Below are positions 11,016 through 22,400 of a stretch of DNA of 47,797 bases, in pieces. A program made the translations under genes and the position numbers. Under the pieces are notes generated by a model that saw nothing but the letters and a program-made list of their open reading frames with translations, was not told where the DNA came from and did not search any database. Source of the stretch: Bigelowiella natans CCMP2755 (taxonomy: Eukaryota > Cercozoa > Chlorarachniophyceae); assembly GCA_000320545.1 (NCBI GenBank), contig ADNK01000282.1, positions 27,501 through 75,297 of the forward strand, written 5' to 3'. The stretch's first letter is position 1. Every line of letters starts with the position of its first letter.

Positions 11016-14000
11016 ATGGAAGGCAAACAGCAGCCTTACAATCATGGGCAAGCTGCTAGTAGTAATATGATGATGCAGCAGCAACAACAGGGAGGGGCTT
11101 CAATGTCTTACGACGCGGCTTCGCAACAACCAGCAACAGGAGCATATTATAGCCAGCAGTACCCTCAACAACAGTATGACCAACAGTACTATGATCAGCA
11201 AGCACAGGGTGGTGGATACGGGGGTTCATACGCCCAACAGCCTGTTAATGATCAAAGTGGGTACTCAAATGTCGCGACGTCTGGAGCTGATTACAACCAG
11301 CAATACACACAACACCAAAATGTACACCAAGAACAGCAATATGGAGGGTCTCAACAGCAGCAGCAGTATCATCAACAAAATCAACAACAACAACAACAAC
11401 AACAACAGTTCAACCAAAATGTAAATGGAGAAGGGTATCACGCTCCCGTCCCTCAAGAACAATCGCCTTATCCGCAGACTCCGAAGCCGAAGAAAGAAGA
11501 ACGAATCGACCCGGCACAAATTCCAAGATGGTCGCCCGAACACAAGACTGACGAACCTTTAAAGCGATTCTACACCAGGTGAATTATACAGAAGAAGAAA
11601 ACGTGTGATGATCTCGGACCCTAAACTCACTAAGCTGACTGAATGATATATTCCTTCTCAACGCCTCAAATAATTCTTAAATAAATAATTAGGTCTGGTA
11701 GCTCCCCTCCCCCCTCAACCCACCCCTTCATCGCCGTAGACGAAGGAAATTGCAGCCCGCGGTTCATTCGAATGTCCACAAACTACATAGCTAACGAGTT
11801 GAGTCTCGTAGAGCAGACGAAGCTATGCGTAGGGGCTATCATACAGCCTCTGGCAGAGTTAGGGGTCGGGGAGGAGCCCCCTCCTGTTCAGGATTTTGGA
11901 AAAGAGGGTCCGATTAGATGTAACAAGTGCGGTGCCTACATCAATCCCTTCTTTCGTTTCATTGACGGCGGGAGGTCATTCATATGCAACATGTGCGAGA
12001 CCAAAAACGCAGTCCCAGACTATTACTGGTGCAATCTTGACCCGAAGGGATTCCGAAGGGATAAGAATGAGCGTCCGGAGCTGTGCCGCGGAACCGTCGA
12101 TATCGTCGCCCCTCCTGACTACTGTGACTCACCCGTGACAGATCCTTGTTATCTCTTCCTCGTTGACGTCTCCTACCCAGCGCTCGTGAATGGCCTGGTC
12201 GATTGTGCGCTGGAGTGTATTCGAGCGAGCGTAGGCGAGCTGGCGAAAAATCCCCGGACACGTGTCGGTATTGTGACGTTCGACAAGCACCTGTACTTTT
12301 ATTCGGTGAAGGAGGGATCTAATGAGCCGCGCTTGAGTGTGGTTTCTGACACGGATGACCCATTCGTGCCAGTGCTGCCTGACACCGTCCTGCTGCAGCT
12401 CAAAGACGAGAGTTCCTTAGATGTTCTAGATGCTGTCTTGGCCCTCGTTCAGAAGGTGCACATGAGCGAGACCACAGTCACGTCAAATAGCTGTGCTTTC
12501 GGTGCTGTAGCCTCGGCGGGCGCCCGGTTGCTCGAGGCTTACGGTGGGAAGATGATGATTGTGACGTCGAGCCTGTGCAACATGGGCACTGGAAAGCTGG
12601 AGCCACGGAACGACATCAAGCTATACAATACCAACAAAGAGCAGACGCTCCTAGTACCAAACGGATCATACTATGAGAAGCTCGCGACGATGTGCGCGCA
12701 GCTGAAGGTCTCGGTCGATATCTTCGCCTGCGCCAACGATTACCTCGACCTTGCAACAATCGGCGCCCTCTCCCGGACGACAGGAGGGCAGATATATTAC
12801 TACAATGCGTTCAACGCCAACAAGGATGGGGAGGCCCTGCACAGAGATATGTACCGTAACATTAGCCGTTTTACTGCTTTCCAGGGGGTTATGGTGATCC
12901 GCACGACGAAGGGCTTGAAGGTGGCGGAGAAGTTCGGCAACTTCTTCGCGAGGGAGGCCGACGAGATGGAGGTCCCAGTGATCCATTGCGACTCGTCGTT
13001 CGGTATCATGCTCAACCACGAGGGGAAGCTAACGCAGAAAGAGGCTTGCGTGCAGACTGCCCTGTTGTACACAACTTCGGACGGGAAACGGCTGATAAGG
13101 GTACACACAATCTCGCTGCCAGTAACCTCCGCCCTCTGCAATCTCTTCCGGCACGCCGATCTCGATACCATTATCAACCTGTCCTTGAAGCAAGGGGTGA
13201 ATCAAATCCTGTACAAAGTGGAGCCGAAGAACGCTCGGAAAGCACTCACGCAGGCGTGCATTGACAGCTTGTTTGTGTATCGAAAGTACTGCTCCACGCA
13301 GCACTCCCCAGGCCAGCTCATCCTGCCAGAGCCACTCAAATTGCTTCCTCTCTCCACCCTCGGCATGATTAAACATTCACTCTTTCACTGCGGCACACAG
13401 GTAATAGGGATGGTTAGGAGAGTGGTGATGGGGATAGTGTTGATTCGCGATTACGATATTCTGTAAAATATAGCACATTCTTGTCCTCAAATATGTTGCG
13501 TGGGTGTGAAAGCTGTAGCGCAGTGTCGAAAACACAAGTATAAGAGTGACAGAAGAAGCCCTTCTAAAATGTTTGATTATTGTTTTTGGCACCCTCCCCT
13601 CCTCCAAATATTAGGTGGACCAGAGGGCATTCTTGTCTGCATTTGTTGGAGCGATGCCGACATACGTGGCTTGCAGCTTCGTAGATCCGTGTCTCTTTTC
13701 CCTCACCGAAATCCCTGATTACGCCTGTGTAGAGGGCAAAGACGGGCGCGTATTCCTACCCCCAGTGCTCAAGCTCTCTTCTGAATCCATTAGCCGGGAG
13801 GGGGTCTATCTCCTCGACGACGGGCGCTCACTTTACATTTGGATTGGAGAGCAAGCCTCCAAGCAGGTCACTGATCAGCTGTTCGGCATGGTGCAGCAGG
13901 TGGAGGGGGGACCGACATCCCTCCGACTCGTGTACGATAGCGAGGCCGAAGCCAAGTCTCTCAACTCTCGCGTCTGGACGCTCATTACACAGCTTCGGAA

Positions 14001-14223
14001 AAACTGCCCATCATTCAAGACGATCAGCATCGTCACCCGGAACACACACACCGGTTCGAGCCTCGACGAGTCGCAGTTCTTTGACCACCTTATTGAGGAC
14101 GCGGCACGGAAGAATAAGTGGAACCCCTTCGACCTTGGGACGAAGAAGGAGGAGGTGTGCAATATGTCCTACATCGATTTCCTCTGCCACGTGCACAAAA
14201 AGATCCAAGATAAATTCTACTGA
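11016..14223 (+). CDS. SEC24: COPII vesicle coat protein Sec24, three exons, about 938 aa
   Basis: Exons are 11016-11578, 11756-13400 and 13615-14223 (TGA). Phases agree and total 2,817 nt, a normal Sec24 length. Sec24 with Sec23 forms the inner COPII coat at ER exit sites and selects cargo. The first 185 residues are Q/Y/G-rich and disordered, as in other Sec24 proteins. Then come the entry motif PRFIRMSTNYIAN, the zinc finger with cysteines near residues 243, 246, 265 and 268 (CNKC ... CNMC), and the trunk/vWA-like domain starting near CYLFLVDVSYPALVNG. Beta-sandwich and helical parts follow, and a C-terminal gelsolin-like domain in exon 3 (GVYLLDDGRSLYIWIGEQAS). I chose ATG 11016 because it is the first ATG in frame; a GTG upstream is not needed. 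Introns are 177 and 214 nt. No unusual break or missing zinc ligand is seen. Confidence 0.95.
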
Positions 14224-15850
14224 TGATTCGGAGGATGGCGATGACGACTGGTGATGAGATTGCACCAAGGAACCACATGTAAAGGGCAAGTAGAGCAGCA
14301 GAGGTGCATGCATTCATAGCGCTGCATTCTTGTTACAAATTAGTCAGATAGGTGAGAATGCGAGAACTATGTGGTGGGCATGTGCAATCTACTCGTATTC
14401 ATGTTTAGTTGCCTCATTGAGGCCATGTCTACTTCGAAATGCCCCATGAAATGAAGTGCTTGTAATGATGCACCTTGCATCAATTCTACAGCAGCATCTA
14501 GGCATGTGCAGCTGTGCAGCGCATCAGCCATTGTGGACATTGTTAACACAACTAGGAAAACGGTGAAACAAAGCAGAAAGAGAAGGCCATCGTGGCGAGC
14601 ATGGGTGCACACGCACACAGCCTATGATCTAGACAAGACAGCAGTCGAATCACAATGTGCACATCTGCGGTGGACATGATGTGGTCTGTCTTGTGCGCAG
14701 CTGTGCAAATTGTGCGTGCGTCTCTAGGTCTCACGGCGCGGGACATCGGGCACCAACAAACGGCACAAAGTTGAAGGAGGACACACTCATCCTGACGGGA
14801 TTTGTTCGGGATGAATGATCTCAGACACAAATTCGAACGCTCTTTCGTTTGGCAACCAAGTCACCGGTCTAGCGGTGGCTGGCCCCTGCCAGTGAACAGA
14901 AATGTGGTTCAGGGATGAGGGGAAAAGTCACCCTCGCACTCGTGACCGAAACCCCCCCCCCGCCCATTGCCACTTCGGCGGATGCAACTTTTGAACCTTG
15001 CCCATGAGTGCAGACCCAAACGTCCTTGACCTGGCAACCGATCACCGGTGGCTGGCTAGCTGGGGCGACATGTTTGTCCATCTAGCCATCCCACCAGTGA
15101 ACGAGAATGTGGTTTGTGGGTGGGAGGAAAAGCCACCCTGGTGACCGAAAACCCCCGCCTGGCTTCAGTGAGGACTGACTAGCAAATCAGCGGGGTTCGT
15201 GCAAATTGGCACGAACCAAACATTGAATGCATCACAACCAGCAGCCAAATGACGACGACGCAAAGCATCCATCCTGAGCAGGAACTTCCTGACAGCCACG
15301 TCCACACGGAGATCAACGTTGGGGATGTTCGAGGGGGCGCCGAGCAAGACTCTGGTCCACACTTCCAAAATGTGGCAAGACATTTGCAGAGGAGGGGATT
15401 CACTTCCTGGTTTTCCCGTTTGATTGGACTTTTTTGCAACTCGAGAGGGTCACTCGAGTCATGTCCTGCTTGAAATTGCAGACGTCAGGCTGTCCTACTC
15501 TTTTGACAACATTTTTTTGGTTCTTGATGACCTTGTGAGATTGTAGCCGTTTAGGCAATTTGTTCCAAAAAAAAAACTTTTTAAAAAGTTTGTCGAAGCC
15601 CCCTAGATCTAGATCTTTAAAACCAAAGCATCAACTGGCTTCAACTAAAGTTAGTTCGAGCCACGATTTTAGGGATGCGACAAGGAATCGCTTTAGTCTC
15701 ACTTCCTAACTTAGATCTAATCATCGTACCAAAGATTTCATTTTGGGCATCACCTCAAACCTCCCCCCCCCCCCACACGGACAAACTCGTTTACTCAGCA
15801 AGATCTGGCATTTCTTGAAAAGAATACTAATTCTTAAGTCCTAAGTAACA
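14224..15850. other. Intergenic region upstream of the YEATS-like/amidoligase gene
   Basis: No gene supported. The first 600 bases are TGCA/GTGCA-rich. A diverged direct repeat pair lies at 14851-15165. The last 300 bases hold homopolymer runs of A and C and an AGATCTAGATCT-like palindrome near 15605. The open frames here are short and show no family resemblance. Confidence 0.65.
14851..15165. repeat. Two diverged direct repeat copies (about 14851-14965 and 15033-15165)
   Basis: Both copies start GGCAACC and contain ATCACCGGT or GTCACCGGT, then CCAGTGAAC, AATGTGGTT, GAGG-AAAAG-CACCCT and GTGACCGAAA followed by a C run. Between matching blocks they differ by substitutions and an insertion of about 20 bases in the second copy. 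The period is about 182 bases. No coding potential is evident. Confidence 0.75.
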
Positions 15851-17155
15851 ATGAAGATGGTTTACGGGCTGCTGATGGTAGTCGCGATGACCTCGGCAAT
15901 CAGGTCTCCGGTGTCGAAGAAGGTCACAATCGCTTTAGGCAACACATTCCAGAAGGTGCCTAAAACCAAGCTAAGAAAAGCACGCAACGGTAAAGTCAAG
16001 CAATGGGATTACACGTTGTATGTGAAGCAGCTCAACGGCGAAGCTGGTGCAGTCAGCAAAGTCGAGTTCTATCCGGACATAATTGACAACACCTACAAGC
16101 CTGAATCATACCTAGGGAAGAAGACCAACGAAGGCAAAACATTTTCCACGAGGCATGATTGCTGGGGACGGTCGCTAGCCCGTGCGCATGTCACCTTGAA
16201 AGATGGCTCAATTCACAAACTCGAGAAGTCGATTCGCATGCGTGAGAAGAATGAAATCGTGCGGGATCTTGTTTACAAGAAGAAGGAGCCTGCCAAAAAG
16301 TCTGTCAAGAAGATACGTGGCGTCATATCAGATCGAAAATTTGGTGTTGAAGTCGAATTTGTATCAACGTCAGCACAAAAAGGGAACCTTTGCGATGCAG
16401 TAGAAAGCGCGACCTCCACAACTTGCTTGGATCGCGGCTACGACAAGGCGACGACGAAGGCATGGAAGATTGTGCCGGATAACTCGATCTCGACAAACCA
16501 TTATTATTCGAGTGGCTTTGAGATCGTAAGCCCCATTCTGAGTGGGAAAAAGGGCCTCAGGGAACTTGGTGATGCCATGGATGCCATAAAAAGCTGCGAC
16601 GACGTTTCTGTGTCGGACACATGTGGCTTGCACGTGCACATTGACATGACTGACATCAAGTTTGAAATGCTCAAGCGCATCTGCCAGAATTGGATAAAGT
16701 ACGAGACAGGAATAGACTTAATGCTGAAGGAGCAACGTAGCAACGAAGCGAAGAATAAGTACTGCCTGAGTGTTCGCAAGAACATGAAGTTCAGAAAGCT
16801 CCGGAATGATGACGCAATCCGCCTCATCGGCGAGGCTAAAAACCAAAACGCACTTGCGAAAATGATGAACGCCCACCCTAAGAACGGACAGAGATACTTC
16901 AAGCTAAACCTGCAGAACCTTGTATCGAAAAAAAGAAATACTCTCGAGTTTCGTGCTCATGAGGGCACGGTTGATGCGGAGACAGCAAAAAACTGGGTGC
17001 GTTTTCTAATTGCATTCGTAGAAATGTCGATCCAAAGCCCGATGCCGAAACCCTTTTCCGACAAAGCTAATAAGAAAGATGTGTTCCATAACCTTTTGAC
17101 GCACTTCATTCCGGAGCACAACCCACCACTGCGCGACTTTTACGCTGACTTTTGA
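15851..17155 (+). CDS. Intronless YEATS-like plus amidoligase (glutamine-synthetase-fold ligase) protein, 434 aa, probably secreted
   Basis: A single open frame from ATG 15851 to TGA 17155, with no introns although most other genes in the window have many. Residues 1-16 look like a signal peptide with cleavage after TSA. Residues 25-130 resemble a YEATS-type beta-sandwich: W52-D-Y-T-L-Y-V, VSKVEFYPD (69-76), then RHDCWGRSLARAHVTLKDGS (101-120), where family members have gWG.F.i.a.v.l.dG. Residues 160-415 match the amidoligase_2 family of COOH-NH2 ligases: FGVEVEF (164-170, with the metal-binding acidic pair), W205 and D210-x-S212, GFEIVSPIL (222-230), CGLHVHID (258-265), RYFKLN (348-353) and TLEFRAHEGT (364-373), then W382. 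All typical catalytic motifs are present, so an active enzyme forming an amide or peptide bond is likely; the substrate is unknown. The YEATS-like call is my weaker claim. Lack of introns suggests transfer or retroposition. Confidence 0.85.
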   Translation: MKMVYGLLMVVAMTSAIRSPVSKKVTIALGNTFQKVPKTKLRKARNGKVKQWDYTLYVKQLNGEAGAVSKVEFYPDIIDNTYKPESYLGKKTNEGKTFSTRHDCWGRSLARAHVTLKDGSIHKLEKSIRMREKNEIVRDLVYKKKEPAKKSVKKIRGVISDRKFGVEVEFVSTSAQKGNLCDAVESATSTTCLDRGYDKATTKAWKIVPDNSISTNHYYSSGFEIVSPILSGKKGLRELGDAMDAIKSCDDVSVSDTCGLHVHIDMTDIKFEMLKRICQNWIKYETGIDLMLKEQRSNEAKNKYCLSVRKNMKFRKLRNDDAIRLIGEAKNQNALAKMMNAHPKNGQRYFKLNLQNLVSKKRNTLEFRAHEGTVDAETAKNWVRFLIAFVEMSIQSPMPKPFSDKANKKDVFHNLLTHFIPEHNPPLRDFYADF

Positions 17156-18037
17156 CGCTGACACAGCCGGAACCAGAAAATTAGAATGTTTCAAAAAGCA
17201 GCTGACAAAACATGATTGTGTGCGTGTGCACGTGCATTGCGCACGCATCGGAGCCTGCTCGATGCATTGCGCGCTCTTCCTTTCGCGTTGTTAGCGGCAG
17301 TGCGACGGGTGTGCCGCACCACTGTTAGGCGCCCCTTGCTAGCTGGGTGAGTAGCCACTAATCTAGCAATTCTAGAATGTCAAACATTCGTGCGCAGAGA
17401 GAGAGTGGGGAGCGCTACGGCTAGATGGGGACAATTGCACGCTTTGATGACGTGATGAAATGTGCGTTCATGTTTGTCTTGTTGTGCTACACCTTTTGTT
17501 GCTCCAGTGCTTGATTGCACAAATGGAGCGACGCTCGTGCCACAAGTTCTAGAAGTTTGCACGCACGCAGCACCCGTCAGTCTAGCTAGCAGTGCACCAC
17601 CCAGATCGACACGTTGATCGATGCCCGTGCCACCGTGCCACCGATGCTTTCTAGCTAGCTAGCTTTCTAGCTTGCACTTGTACATGGAGCGCACCCTACC
17701 TAGCTACTAGCCTACTAGCAGACCTGCACGGATTGCATAGCATCATGATCAGCGACTGCAATGCGCTCGGTGCGCGTCCAACAGACCATGCATGCATGTG
17801 CGCTGCATCTGCTTCACATTGCACAGCTACACCAGGATGACATTAAAAAATTTAGCTCACTTGTCGCATCCGTCTCATCTTGCACACATGCACTGCAACA
17901 TGGACTGTGTCCATTCTTGTGTTGTAGCCATACACGCTCATAGCCATGCTAGCATGAAGGCTCTAAGCATTATTTGTATGACGCACGAAACCTTTACTGA
18001 TTGACATTACCGATCACCCATGTCGTTGTTCACAGCA
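17156..18037. other. Convergent intergenic region, amidoligase and NOV-like genes
   Basis: No gene supported. The sequence is rich in TGCA, GCATGC and CTAGCTAG words, with a cluster of CTAGCTAGC around 17640-17720. Two overlapping open frames at 17761-18004 show only this word bias. Both neighbouring genes end here. Confidence 0.65.
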
Positions 18038-19373
18038 TCACCCTTCAGCTTGTCTCCCTCCGAGCCGTGGGATTGAAAGCATAAGATTTATTCCATGTCC
18101 GATAGCAGAAAGGGGGTCCTTGATTCGGGAGATCTTAGCAGGAGCCCCACGCACACTCTCAAGCTGTACAAAATAAATATCGTAACTTTCTCCACGCTTT
18201 ATGCATTCATAAGCGAACAGCACCTCCCTCAAAGAGAGTGGAACGAGGGTCGAACCCTTCATCCTAGTAGTTTTAACCTCCACATATCGCTTTCCGCTGG
18301 CGCATTTGACCAGAATGTCGTACGGTGTTCCCTTTTCCTTTTCTTCGTTCATCCACGAAACTTGCGCGGCTGATGAGCGGAGTTCTCGCACAAGATGATG
18401 ATAGACGCGCTCCTCTCCCCAACGTCCCAGACGCATATTCTCGCTGACATTGCCGCCACTCTGATGAAGTAACTGAAACAATGACTTCGGTAGCATCAGT
18501 TCTTTCCTGTTGTCTTTTTTCATGTCAACCTCTTCCAGCACATCATGCCTGACTGAATTTGTGCTGGGAAGGGATTGAGCCGCTTGTTCTTCCGAGAGCT
18601 CACAACCCTGAGCTAATTCCTTGAAAGATCTGGGGACATATGCCCTCTCACTTGGACCCCCCCTAGTGCTACCAACCGTTGTGCTTCTGATGGTGGATGC
18701 TGTTCTCTGATTGTTCGGTGGCCTCATAGAGTTTCTTGGTATCTGACTACTACCAGTAATTGCAGCAGGATTGGAGTTTCTTGGTATCTGATTACTGCCA
18801 GTTATGGCTGGAGGATTGTGCAGCTTGAAGAGAGGAGAGAGCTTTCCACCTCCAGATACCCTCGATGGTTTTCTCGATGCATTCCGATTCTTCAAGTCTT
18901 CCTGCACTGTGTTAAGCCAAGCATCGTTTTCAACAGCCTCTGCAAGCGCACGCCGTTCTTTGTCAGAAAGCACCTGGACTCCTCCTTTCCCTTCTTTTCC
19001 AGGCTCTTTCTGTAATAGCTCGTCATCTGAATCTTCGTTTTGCCCAGAGAAAAGCTGCACACTCGGATCATTCTCCAGGCTGCGGGCAAGCATAGCATCT
19101 GAATCGTTCTTCTTGCCCTTTTCTCCTATCTTCGGAATCAAGTCAGGCCGCCACGGAAGCCACCACGACTCAGCCGGGTTTGGGCATGCATCTGATGTGT
19201 TTTGGTGACAACAACAAATTAGTGGGACGGATTGTGCAATGGAGTTGATGTGACGATAGTAGACGTTGGAAACGCCTTCAAGAAATGTAATTTCGCATGC
19301 GTAAAACGACAGAGGAGGAGCACTATTGAAAAGAGAGTATCATTACCATGACCATCATTTCTTACCACCACTC

Positions 19374-19416
<43 letters not shown>

Positions 19417-22400
19417 TCCCTCTCTCACCCACACATATATACACAGGAATGCCGACCTTCCAGCCAGCCTTTAAGTTCTTTCTGAGTTTTTGGGGGGGGG
19501 TTCGTGGCGACGAGCTTATGCAGAACATTGGACATGGCGGTGTACACCTCCTTACTCAAAATCTGGGCAGGTTCATCAACCGGGCTTAAAAGTTTTCCAA
19601 ATTCTTCAAGAAACTTCTCGACGTTCAACGGAGTCGTGCCAGATACGTATAGAACGCAAAGGTGTTCCACCTCCCCCCCCCCTTGCTTTTGATCTTTCTC
19701 CTCTCGCAGCCCCTCCTTCTTTTTGGCCTTCCTCCCATCGTAGTCATCCTGCGGTGTTTGTGCGAGACAAGAGATCGTGCGCTGTTTCTCCTCAGCAACA
19801 ACAATGCCATCTTTCTGCAGCGTTCTAGTCGATGTCATTTGTCCTGCGAAGCGAATTGAGATTGCGGACAGCTTACTACGAAGCGATGAGATCTCTTGCG
19901 GCTTCGCAACCTCGTGCATCTTGGTGGCGATCACCCAAGAAGCGGCGGAAAGCTCTCGGAGAGAAGCCGCAATCGGTAAGCATTCGGTGTTGTTGATTTT
20001 GCTATCCTCAATTTTGTACGAAACGGAAAGAGAGGTTGACAGTCGAGGGATTCCTAGGACGCTTTTATAAAACTTCCACACATCTTCCTCGATGTTCTCT
20101 ACTTTTGAAAACTTGGCACTTGCCAAGATGACTTTTCGCTTCTTTCCTTCCTTTCCTGTCGGTATGAAGGCACCGACGTTGGTCTGGAAGCGGGGCGAAG
20201 CCACATAGAAAGGAGTATATTCCCCGAGGAAAAGTAAGGGATCATTCGGTGCCGCCCATTCATTGCTTCCCTCTGTAGGGATGCATTTTAGGGAGCTGAA
20301 CCCCTTCCTGATGCTCTTGCTAAGGAGCTTCTGTTTGGCTTCGTAACCTTCATCGCCTTCTTCGGCGAGTTTATCGTATTGGATTTTCCACATTTTGTAC
20401 GTCCGAAAGATAATCTCGAGGACGATGTCTCTGTTAATAGTAGGGCCAGGCCTGACCGCCTTTGCAACGAGAGCAAAGTAAAATTCTGGTCGGTATGTCT
20501 TTAGCACACGGAGCTCTTTGAACAAATCAAAAGAATTGTAAAACCGATCCAAAACGCGCCTCCGGGCAAAATGAACTCCCTGGATTGGACGACGACCTTT
20601 ACCATGCATTGCTGGATTCGCCATTTTCTTCAACAGCTTAACAGCTAGCTGGCGTGTTTGATGTTCGACCCGAATATGCGTCGAGTCAACAAGGTAGGAG
20701 TATTCATGCGCTACGCACTCGTCCACAGAATAGAGTCGCCCATATTGCTGGGCGCTCTGATCGATGGTATACACATTATGTGAGCTTTTGATGTCGTAGT
20801 CCGGAAGAAAGATGACTGGTATCGTTGGGTCCCACACTTCTGAATATGGCCTCTGCTGCTTCTCCTCTCTTTTCTTCTTCTCCACGAGAATCCTTAGAAG
20901 TTCATACGATTGTTGCATTGACATGCTCCTTCTGCTCCTTCCTGCTTTGCGGAAAATGGTACACAGAGTATGCAGGTCCAGATCTTGACGAAAGCCAAGC
21001 AGAGAATTTAAAATTCCTGGCATAGAATCATCCTTCAAGAGCGGCGCGTATTTTCTCAAACCACCGAGGGGGTTGACGATTTCCGGTGTCTCCAGCTGCG
21101 TGAATGGAGAAAGTAAGATCTTAATAATAGCAACGTATGATGTATCAATATGACCTGCGAGTATGTGTCTATGTTTACATTGTATTTGTTTCGGTTATGT
21201 GTGCATCGTGCGAACGTTCTTATTTGAGGGATTGTGCGGAGAGTGTGGCGTTTGCTTATAGAAAAGACTAACTACACAGATATTGATGTTGCAGCAGTAC
21301 CAGAAGTTGAGCCGGTGCACACAATTGTCCTTTTCCCGTATTAAACCAGCGAGTTGTCTGTAGTCTTTCAGAGACCGTTGATCGAACTCTCCAAGATGCG
21401 AGATTCGTTCTAACAACATCGCCATGCTCGTCGTCTTTTTTCGCCTCAGCTGTCTGCATTACTGTTTGCTTAGTGACCCTACATACAGTGATGGTGCATG
21501 CGGTAGCCTTTGCGACCTCAGTGCGTATTTCAACCACCGAGTGGAGGGCCTCCTTAAAATAGGTGAGGAGCTTTGATGACTTGGAGGCGATGTCTTTACT
21601 GCACCTCCTGTCAGCCTTGGAATTAGCTTCTAACTTCATAAGACTCTTCTCCAGGATCGGACACCGGTAATCTTTAATCTCAATGGCAATGCCTGAGCTG
21701 CTACTCTCTCCTGCGGCGCCGTCGTTATTTATCATCTCATCCGCAATGAATTTGCTCAGTGCCGGTTCGAGTATCTCCCCAATACCTGGCATTACAGTCC
21801 CTTCAATAATATTGCGGGCGAAGCGAACCTTGCGTGAAAGAGCCTCTCTCAGGGGTTGCGAGTGGTGGAGATCTGAGACATTTGTAAACTCAAAGAGGTG
21901 ATGCACGGCGTCCATCCGCATATGGCTTTGAATGCCGAGAGACGTGAACAGCTCGCGCCACTCTCTCTTCATAGTAGCGCGCCTTTCCCAGTTATGGTCA
22001 ACAATCTGACTGCTGGTCTTCTTCTTCTTCTCTTCGTTGCCGTTACTGTTAATAAGGGGCTTATCGTAGGTAGAAGTATGCTGCTGCTGAAGGTACTTGG
22101 TGGAGATTACATGAACCTGATCCACACCTAGGATGCCAGCCATAATCGTCGGAAATTCAATAGAACTTGAGTCGAGGTATTGAGGATGAAAGTAAAGAAG
22201 CTTTGCAGCCTCAGAGATGCGGTAAACACGTTCATTTTGATCGACGATGTAGACGTCGTTCTTCTTTAGCTGCGAAGACAGCTCTCGAATTCCCCACCGC
22301 GTGGATGTGTACTTCTTGATGGTGACGAGGAGGCTGATGCAAAGGTCGGGTTCCTCCGTTAACGCGTGCTCTGCCGCCAGGATTGGTATGAGGTGTGATT

